Assembly: GCF_028583425.1 (NCBI RefSeq)
Contig: NC_072800.1
Span: 94,519,001-94,583,000, forward strand
DNA from: Eublepharis macularius
Taxonomy: Eukaryota > Chordata > Lepidosauria > Squamata > Eublepharidae
Length of the DNA: 64,000 bases
Reading direction: 5' to 3'
How positions within the stretch are numbered: the stretch's first letter is position 1; every line of letters begins with the position of its first letter. This document shows positions 58,001 to 64,000 of this stretch, piece by piece. The position numbers and the translations under genes are program-made. The notes beneath the pieces are model-generated. The model did no database searches. It saw only the letters and a program-made list of their open reading frames with translations, and was not told where the DNA came from.

Positions 58001-61000
58001 AGGTCACGGCAATTGCGCTGTAGGGCCATTGAAATCGGCAGGGCCCTGGGTTACTTTGATTTCAGTGGGGTTTGGCAAATCTTCCTTTCTTTGGGCCAGA
58101 GGTCCTTTTGTGAGAAGCTGAATCACCTGCTGTGCAGTTGCCGTTTTGAATCTTCAGACTTCGGATTTTGTATGTCTTTTGAAACTGTAGGTAAGGTTTG
58201 TGCCCTCCGTTGCAAATAAGAGTCACGTTCTGTCTTTATCCTTCCTGGGCAGGTCAGTCCGTTCCCTCAGGAGAGTTTTCATCCTTGATCCGTCAGCAGA
58301 AAGTAGCTGTGGAGGGTCTCAGTCCTAGAAAAATACCTTCGGGTGGTGAAGACGGTACGTTGTTTGCCGCAGTAAAAACAACTAAGGCTGCCAACAGGAT
58401 AGCGTCATCATGATAATGGCGATGGGTGGCGTTGAAAGTGTTTTGGATGGGTCAGAACTGCAGCTGCAGGCTGAGGAGGGATCTTGGCACACTGGTTTTG
58501 GGGGCTTAGAAATTGGTGGCATTGAGAGATGCCACAGAGTCAAATCAAGCTTTGGATCCACTGGCTCGCTTGCACATTGAACTTCACAAGCCAGTGATCT
58601 ACTTGAGCAAGGGCATAACCAGAAGTGGATTAGGAAGTCAAAATGACCTGGGAGCCAGCAGACTGGCCCATGGCAATAGCGGTGTGGCTCAGCTTGCCCG
58701 TTGCCAGCAGTGCAGAGAGAGGCCCTGGGCAAGTCGACACACGTTGCAGTTGCTGCCGGCTGAGTCTGAGCGACGTGAACCTGGAGCCTACCCAGAAGTC
58801 TCCCTATAAGTTAAAGGGCCGATCTGCTCTTGCGCATATCAGTGACAAGGAGGTACTTGGGGGCAGCAAAGGCCGTTTCTGCAAAGAGTGATAGATCCAG
58901 AGGAGTTAGCCGTGTTAGTCTGTAGTAGCGAAATAGTAAAGAGTCCAGTTGCACCTTTAAGACTAACCAACTTTATTGCAGCATAAGCGTTCGAGAGCCA
59001 CAGCTCTCTTTGTCAGATGCATCGGCTGCTTTCAAGAACCACAGCTCTCTTTGTCAGATACGTTGACAAAGAGAGCTATGACTCTCGAAATCTTGTGCTA
59101 CAATAAAGTTGGTTAGTTTTAAAGGTGCTACTGGACTCTCTGCAAAGAGTGGTGTTTTTATCAAGCTCTTAGCCACAACCCCTAAGATCTCTTTTTGGTT
59201 GGTTGTGGTCACTTCAGATCCCACAGTGAGCGTATTTTTTAGATTTTTTTTACCCCAGGCACATCCCTTTTCTCTTACTTTTTTCTTCATTGTGTTCTCT
59301 GGGAGTCACAGGCTACTGATGTCTTCCTTAAGCAGCAAAAAGTTGCATCAGAGAATTTCTTTCACCAGCCAGCCACTTCAGAGCCTCCTTGTTAGTTTTT
59401 AGCTTAAGATGCCTGCTGGGGAAAAAGATCCTAATATTTTTCCTAGCATGCAGTATTTGATATTTAATAATAATAATAATAACAACAAAACATTTGATTT
59501 ATATACCGCTCTTCAAGACAACTTAATGCCCACTCAGAGTAGTTTATAAAGTATATCATTATTATCCCCACAACAACCATCGCCCTGTGAGGTGGGCGGG
59601 GCTGAGAGTGCTCCAGAGAGCCGTGCCTGACCCAAGACCACCCAGCTGGCCTCAAGTGGAGGAGTGGGGAATCGAACCCGGCTCTCCAGATTAGAGTCCT
59701 GTGCTCTTAACCACTACACCAAACAGGCTCTCAGAGTCAACCAGCTGGCAAATCATCCTTTGACCCCTTTTCATAGGCTGGGGTAACAAGGGAAAAAACT
59801 TGTCCCACTTTTCTTTTTGATCTATACAAGAAACACTGAGTGAGAAGGGAAGGGGGGGGCATGAATATCCAGGAATGCGGCATCCTGTTTCTCCTGCAAG
59901 ATCCCAGCTTGGACTAGGAAAAAGTGCCCACGCTTGCTTGATCAGTCTATTAAAAGACATCAAGTGTTGTGTGGGAATGGCTGGCAGAAAGAGTGACTGT
60001 TTGAGGGGTGTTTGCAAAGGACTGACAGGTTGTGTTATGGGGGGAACGAAATCGATGCAAAGGTCAAAGGAGCTTGTCAGACTTTTGCATAAAGGAAAAA
60101 GATGCAGCTTGATCCTGCAGCCCCTCCCCAATCTTGCAGTTCAGCCAAGATGGTCTGCTTTGGCTAGAGCAAGAACAAGAAGCTCTCCCCAACAGATTTG
60201 CCCAGCCACAGCAGCTTCGAGTTTGTGGTGTTGCCTCTCTGTCCTGGCAGGGTTTGAGAGAGGCTAGCAATAGAGAATGGTTGCTGGGTAGAATTGTAAA
60301 ATTAGTGGCTTTTTAGAAAGCAACAAGGGGTGCCCCAAGAGAGGAGGGGATGGTTGTTGTGGGTTTTCCGGGCTGTATTGCCGTGGTCTTGGCATTGTAG
60401 TTCCTGACGTTTCACTAGCAGCTGTGGCTGGCATCTTCAGAGGTGTAGCACCAAAAGACAGAGATCTCTCAGAGACTGTGACACTGAGAGATCTCTGTCT
60501 TTTGGTGCTACACCTCTGAAGATGCCAGCCACAGCTGCTGGTGAAACGTCAGGAACTACAATGCCAAGACCACGGCAATACAGCCCGGAAAACCCACAAC
60601 AACCATCGTTTTCCGGCCGTGAAAGCCTTCGACAATACATCGAGAGGAGGGGATATTTGATTTTGCCATCTGTCCACCATTCCCTCCTCCCCATGTTCAG
60701 CTTCATTAACACCCCTCCTGCATGGGTCCAGTCCCCCCCTCCCATGTCTCACAATTCCCCCTTCTTCCAGCTCCACTTCCCTCCCCGCTCACCACCTCCT
60801 CCTCCTCCTCTTCTGCCTACCATTTTGGGTTGCTTTAGCAAGCTAGAATACTCTCTGAAGTGTATGTTGTTGTTGGTTGCAGTGTCTACAGTCTCTCTCA
60901 CCCCCTTCTCAAAACTTAATTTTTGTGCAAACCTGTGGCAACTGCATCTCCTATTTTTGGCTGGCACGTCTTTTGGAGTTTTTTATATACTAGGTATAAG

Positions 61001-63191
61001 GATGTTTTAAATGTTTTGCAGTATTTTGTGCTGGTGTTTTCTTTATATAAGTTGTTACTCTTGATGTACCTCCGTGGATAGGGGAGGTAAGCGGTAATGA
61101 GGGTATTTGGGAGGTCGAGAGATGTGAAAGCAAGGGATAGGAACTTAGATCAGCCCGAAGGAAGTGAGGAAGTGGTGCAAGGATGAGGCCATGGTGGTGA
61201 GCAGAGGGACGCATTTCATTTCTTGTCTCCGTTCTGCAGAATTTGGAATATTTTGGCATGGGGGAGGGGAAGACAACCAGCCCTCTTTGTGCCCCGTGTC
61301 CCAGCCGTCTACAGGTGGGGTCCGTGGGGAGAATTTGAATAGTGGAACATCTTGCAGCAGCCAACACTCAGCAGAATCTCTTGTGCCTTTTGCTTCAGAT
61401 GAATGTCCATTTCCAGAGCATGCAGTGGAGCTAGACGGGCCCTGGGACATTGAGGACATGAAAGATGAAGATGCAGGCTGCCTGTCCCCCTCGAGCGATC
61501 AAGAAGGTAGGCCCACATCTTCTACTTGAGGAACTGCTGTCTGAAAACGTTGCATAACTTTAGCATTCGTTGAAGTGCTGGGGCCCGCTTGTCAAGGGGT
61601 TTGTGCTCCAAGACTGCTGTGTGAGGTCTGGAAGACGTGTGGGAGAATTCCTAGGGGTCCTTGATCAGTGGTTTGAATGCTAGAAGCTGGGTAAGGTGAG
61701 GCTTGTCCCCAGGATCACCATTCCACTCTTGTTGGTGCAACTCAGTTAGGTGCAGATGCAGCACCTGTTGCTGGTCTTCCTTTGGTTTCCATCATGGCTG
61801 GAGAACCAGTTCCTTGGCTGATGCAGAGCCTGGCAGCGAGCAGGTTTCATTACCAAACTGGGATTTGGGAGTGGGATATGAGCAAAATAGAGGCAATTGC
61901 TCAGGGCTTGGGAGGTGGATCTGAACTGGTGGGCTGGACAACAGGGGTGGAAGCAGCCCTTCAAGTGCCCTGGCCCCGAGCCACTAAGGGTGAGAAGCAG
62001 CGCTTGGAATTGTGCCTGGAAACAATGGACAGCCAGTGCAGAACTTTCAGCGCTGGGGCGATGCCATTCCCAAATCCAGCCCCTGAGGTGGCTTTGCAAA
62101 GGGAACCTGGAGAAGGAAGTCTGGGTGGCTTAAACAACACATGAGCCCCTCCCCTGGGAGGCAGCCCCCACCCAACCCTGTCCCCATTATTACCAAGTAG
62201 GCTCCTTGACCCTGCCACAGTTCAAGGGTTAGGGGCTCTGATTCCTTCTCTTTTGTTAGTCCCTGATGCCCCTCGTTGTTTGTGCTTGCATTGCCCTCGG
62301 GTCTTGTGGCTGTCGGGACCCTGGGCCATCCCGCTGACTGCTCTCTGCCCTGAACAGGTGAATGCCGAAGCAGCCTTCACCTCTGCGCTCTCATGAAACT
62401 TGTGAAGGAAATCCCCGAGTTCCTCTACGGACACCCAGCTGCCACTGCTGGCGGCAGTGAAGAGGACGGGGAGAACGAGGGGGCAGGTGAGGGGGGTGAA
62501 TGAGCTTCTGCACAGCTGAGGCTTTGGGTGGGTCAGTGGAAGGGCCTGTCATGGCCCAGAGGAGGGTCTCTGTGATCCTGGAGCCACACAGTTTACAGAG
62601 GAGAAGCCCCTCAGTGGGGCAATGGATACTCCATGTTCAGAAGCAGCGTACCACTCGAGGGCAGCAAGGGTGGGCTATACTTTGTGCCCTGATAATCTGG
62701 ACAGCCAGTATGTTGTAGTGGTTTGAATTTCGCACTAGATTCTGGGAGACCCGAGTTCGGATCCCCATTCTGTCTTGAAGCTCTTGGGGTGACCTTGGCC
62801 TAGTTACGTTCTCTCTGTCTGTGAGAACAATAAGGGGAAGGGAGAAAAATGTATGCTGTCCTGAGCTCTGGAGGAAAAGTGGGATAAAAACAAGCTCGAC
62901 ATATCGGCAAACCTGCTGTCCGGGCTTCCTGGACCCTCGAGATGCTGTAAATAGATCAGAACACCCCAAAAGGGCCTGCAGGGATCATGGCACCATCGCA
63001 TTAGGCCCTAATTTGAGTTTGTTCTCTTCTTGTAGCCAAAACTGAAGCCCCCACAGAGAACTGGCATCCCCTGAGCTTGGAGAGTGACTCAGCAGATGCC
63101 GCTGGGGGCCTGGGCAGCCCCCCCAGTCCTCCTGGCAGTAGCACACTGGCAGACTGTGGCGACACTCGGTTGCACGGACTGGACACACAGG
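52063..63191 (+). CDS. KRBA1: KRBA1, 5' half (continues beyond window)
   Basis: KRAB-A domain-containing 1, a KRAB protein without zinc fingers. Exons on +: 52063-52080 (tentative, MSFRDQ), 56695-56821 (KRAB-A), 58253-58354, 61240-61506, 62358-62486, 63036-63191; further exons lie right of the window. All junctions are GT-AG, phase 0 at the first and phase 1 at all others. The exon at 62358 encodes [18 protein letters not shown], matching [18 protein letters not shown] of human KRBA1, the first of its characteristic repeats (L..L...VKEIP). The position after a DUF3669-KRAB ZNF array agrees with human 7q36.1, where KRBA1 lies beside ZNF777/ZNF746/ZNF767. Function in the cell is poorly known; the KRAB box suggests nuclear repression (inference). 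Confidence 0.88.
52270..52600 (-). repeat. Reversed LINE-tail-like repeat
   Basis: atttatacctggcctttctg, then a run of attaaaacaattaaaacc and agaagccttcaccctctggc suggest a reversed LINE 3' region; the family is not identified. Confidence 0.35.
52788..52815. repeat. (CA)n microsatellite
   Basis: Tandem CA with a preceding C run. Confidence 0.9.
52920..53420. other. AT-rich intronic stretch
   Basis: No coding or repeat family recognised with confidence; possibly old LINE-derived. Confidence 0.3.
53421..53682 (+). repeat. Sauria-type SINE (tRNA-derived)
   Basis: gagccagtttggtgttgcgg, ttaagagcagcaggactcta, gggtttgatttccccactcc (tRNA-like B box), ccttgggctagtcacagctc, and the 3' tail gtaaaccgctctgagtggg, ggtatataaattgaatg. 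Nearly full length. Confidence 0.85.
53690..55860. other. AT-rich intronic stretch with one foldback
   Basis: 54080-54260 is an inverted repeat (gaatccagtggcacctta / taaggtgccactggattc) of the type seen in the second foldback family. The rest has no recognised gene; caaaatggcgcc near 55787 is a YY1-like site. Confidence 0.35.
56695..56821 (+). CDS. KRBA1: KRBA1 KRAB-A exon
   Basis: 127 nt, acceptor gttgacacgcag, donor ctgg/gtaagg, phase 0 to 1. [17 protein letters not shown], then [18 protein letters not shown], then RALLLSLG. It is closer to the canonical KRAB ([15 protein letters not shown]) than the two DUF3669-linked boxes here. Confidence 0.93.
57270..57775 (-). mobile_element. CR1-like LINE 3' end, reversed
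   Basis: gccctgctggatcagaccag, gtggtccacccagtccagcc, then ggcagtgaattccacatttt and tactgcccatcaacttaatt give the reversed CR1 3' UTR. In the intron after the KRAB exon. Confidence 0.7.
57780..57798. repeat. (TG)n microsatellite
   Basis: Tandem GT units at the junction of the CR1 and a 5S-type SINE. Confidence 0.9.
57799..58022 (-). repeat. 5S-rRNA-derived SINE, reversed
   Basis: catagctgacttatggcgac, ggtctcccatccaggaccg, cttccaagatctgacaagat, gtgggccgtccaggtcacgg. Confidence 0.8.
58253..58354 (+). CDS. KRBA1: KRBA1 exon after KRAB
   Basis: 102 nt, phase 1 to 1; [18 protein letters not shown], then [15 protein letters not shown]. It takes the place of the SKPELISRIEQ-type exon of KRAB-ZNF genes. 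Confidence 0.8.
58891..59138. mobile_element. Foldback element (second family) with 13-bp duplication
   Basis: Starts atagatccagaggagttagc, has arms gagtccagttgcacctttaa / ttaaaggtgctactggactc. Exact direct repeats tctgcaaagagtg at 58878-58890 and 59139-59151. Confidence 0.85.
59463..59745 (-). repeat. Sauria-type SINE, reversed
   Basis: aataataataataataac tail, tttatataccgctcttcaag, ggggaatcgaacccggctct, gagtcctgtgctcttaacca. Nearly full length. Confidence 0.85.
60352..60641. mobile_element. Penelope-like foldback, 290 bp, near-perfect palindrome
   Basis: The left arm starts ggttgttgtgggttttccgg and the right arm ends with its complement plus cttcgacaatacatc; the centre is near 60483. Exact direct repeats gagaggaggggat at 60339-60351 and 60642-60654. 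Confidence 0.88.
61240..61506 (+). CDS. KRBA1: KRBA1 acidic exon
   Basis: 267 nt, acceptor cgttctgcag, donor gaag/gtaggc, phase 1 to 1; starts [13 protein letters not shown], ends [19 protein letters not shown], then CLSPSSDQE. An internal acceptor-like site (ttttgcttcag) at about 61399 is out of phase for the incoming frame, so one exon is preferred. Confidence 0.75.
61713..62144 (+). other. Unassigned 143-codon open frame in a KRBA1 intron
   Basis: Open from an acceptor-like ccccag through to a stop; contains [18 protein letters not shown] and [18 protein letters not shown]. It ends its exon-like part at a donor-like aagg/gtgaga (61987). The frame does not match the phase-1 junctions of KRBA1. 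No family recognised; it may be a fossil coding fragment or chance. Confidence 0.3.
62358..62486 (+). CDS. KRBA1: KRBA1 repeat exon (LVKEIPEF)
   Basis: 129 nt, phase 1 to 1; [19 protein letters not shown], then [18 protein letters not shown]. Diagnostic for KRBA1. Confidence 0.93.
62698..62900 (+). repeat. tRNA-derived SINE
   Basis: tgttgtagtggtttgaattt, cccgagttcggatccccatt (B box), gtgaccttggcctagttacg, and the end aaagtgggataaaaaca. Confidence 0.7.
63036..63191 (+). CDS. KRBA1: KRBA1 Ser/Pro-rich exon
   Basis: 156 nt, acceptor ctcttcttgtag, phase 1 to 1; [18 protein letters not shown], then [21 protein letters not shown] recalls the sumoylation-type motifs of the other genes. Confidence 0.88.
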
Positions 63192-63748
63192 GTGAATATC
63201 AGACGTGCAATCATGGGGGGTGGGGGGGTCACATGGCCCTGCTTTCTTTCAGTCTGTGAAACATTGGAAGCGAGCTGCTGACTTACACAGGACACTTCTT
63301 CAGGCCAAGGGAAGAGGAAAGGCCCTGTGTGAATTAGCCTTCCTGGCAGCATTCCCATCGGAGACGCCCCTTCAGAGGGAAAGCAGTAAACAAAACTGCA
63401 GATCAGAGAGTAATAATTTGCATTCCTCTAAGAGCTTCATTGACACGGTGGAATTCTTGGCAGCAGTCCTGCTGGGTAGGCCAGCCTCCGTACTGCAGAC
63501 GTACAGCTGGGGAAGAGAAAGTGGCGTGGCTGAAGCCTCCTGGTGAATTTTTGGCAAACGGGGAACCTCCCAGCCTTTGGCTCCTTTTAGCTCCTTTGCT
63601 TGGCGTCATAGACGGCCTTTGGTCCCCCTGGCTGGTTATCATTCTCTCAGGTCTTCCCGGCTCTGTACTTGAGTCCTGTGACTGGAGATGTTGGGGACTG
63701 ATCCGAAAGCAAAGCGCCTGCTCCTCTCCTGCACTGTGGCCAGGCAGT

Positions 63749-63831
63749 CTATAATAATAATAACATTTGATTTATATACTGTCCTTCAAGACCACGCCCA
63801 CTCAGAGTGGTTTACAAAGTACGTCATTATT
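63749..63831 (-). repeat. Sauria-type SINE 3' end, reversed, cut by a foldback
   Basis: ataataataataacatttga, then ctcagagtggtttacaaagt; the element breaks off at 63832 where a Penelope-like foldback begins. Confidence 0.75.
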
Positions 63832-64000
63832 GGTTGTTGCGGGTTTTCTGGGCTGTATTGCCGTGGTCTTGGCATTGTAGTTCCTGACGTTTCGCCAGCA
63901 GCTGTGGCTGGCATCTTCAGAGGTGTAGCACCAAAAGACAGACACTGGGAGATCTCTGTCTTTTGGTGCTACACCTCTGAAGATGCCAGCCACAGCTGCT
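63832..64000. mobile_element. Penelope-like foldback, runs off the window
   Basis: The left arm begins ggttgttgcgggttttctgg; it turns back near 63947 (agacagacactgggagatct) and the right arm is cut by the window end. Same family as 60352. Confidence 0.85.

Noticed and set aside
59311-59392. Exon-like segment ([16 protein letters not shown]) resembling the KRBA1 exon at 58253
   Set aside because: Entering in phase 1, as all KRBA1 exons do, gives an immediate stop. The likeness (QQKVA) is short.
1-64000. CRISPR arrays, operons, bacterial promoters, functional tRNA genes
   Set aside because: The sequence is vertebrate nuclear DNA; no regularly spaced repeat array, and tRNA-like parts belong to SINEs.

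Overview
This is nuclear DNA of a squamate reptile (lizard, possibly gecko; the species is not resolved). Genes are split by introns with phase-consistent GT-AG junctions, and the spaces are full of squamate-type repeats: CR1, L2 and L1 LINEs, tRNA-derived Sauria-type SINEs, 5S-rRNA-derived SINEs, hAT and Harbinger-like elements, and Penelope-like elements (PLEs).

The genes form one cluster: the reptile counterpart of the mammalian KRAB/zinc-finger block that lies on human 7q36.1 (ZNF786-ZNF398-ZNF282-ZNF212-ZNF777-ZNF746-KRBA1). Left to right: (1) the 3' end of a C2H2 zinc-finger gene on + (candidate exon 2976-3077, finger exon 3849-4849); (2) an orphan CpG island at about 8.6-9.7 kb with a signal-peptide-like ORF; (3) a complete minus-strand gene (CpG promoter about 24 kb, stop at 14316) with a DUF3669 coiled-coil exon, a KRAB-A exon and four short acidic exons, but whose last exon encodes an integrase-like HHCC zinc module instead of C2H2 fingers; (4) a complete minus-strand ZNF398/ZNF282-type gene (ATG 42555, stop 33398) with DUF3669, KRAB and ten C2H2 fingers; (5) a CpG island at 47.2-48.4 kb followed by the 5' half of KRBA1 on +, which runs off the right edge.

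The finger proteins are expected to be nuclear DNA-binding regulators. All share the family plan: an N-terminal DUF3669 coiled coil, a KRAB-A box encoded by a 127-nt exon, then short phase-1 exons carrying [IL]KxE sumoylation-type motifs. Gene 3 keeps this plan but ends in a captured transposon-type module, and is the most interesting object in the window.

The repeats are also notable. Two unrelated foldback families, one of them tied to a GIY-YIG-encoding PLE, sit between exact 11-13 bp target duplications at many sites, and range from 115 bp to 1.1 kb. A hAT-type element at 44.5-45.2 kb with a perfect 8-bp duplication carries an exon-like start in a perfect Kozak context.
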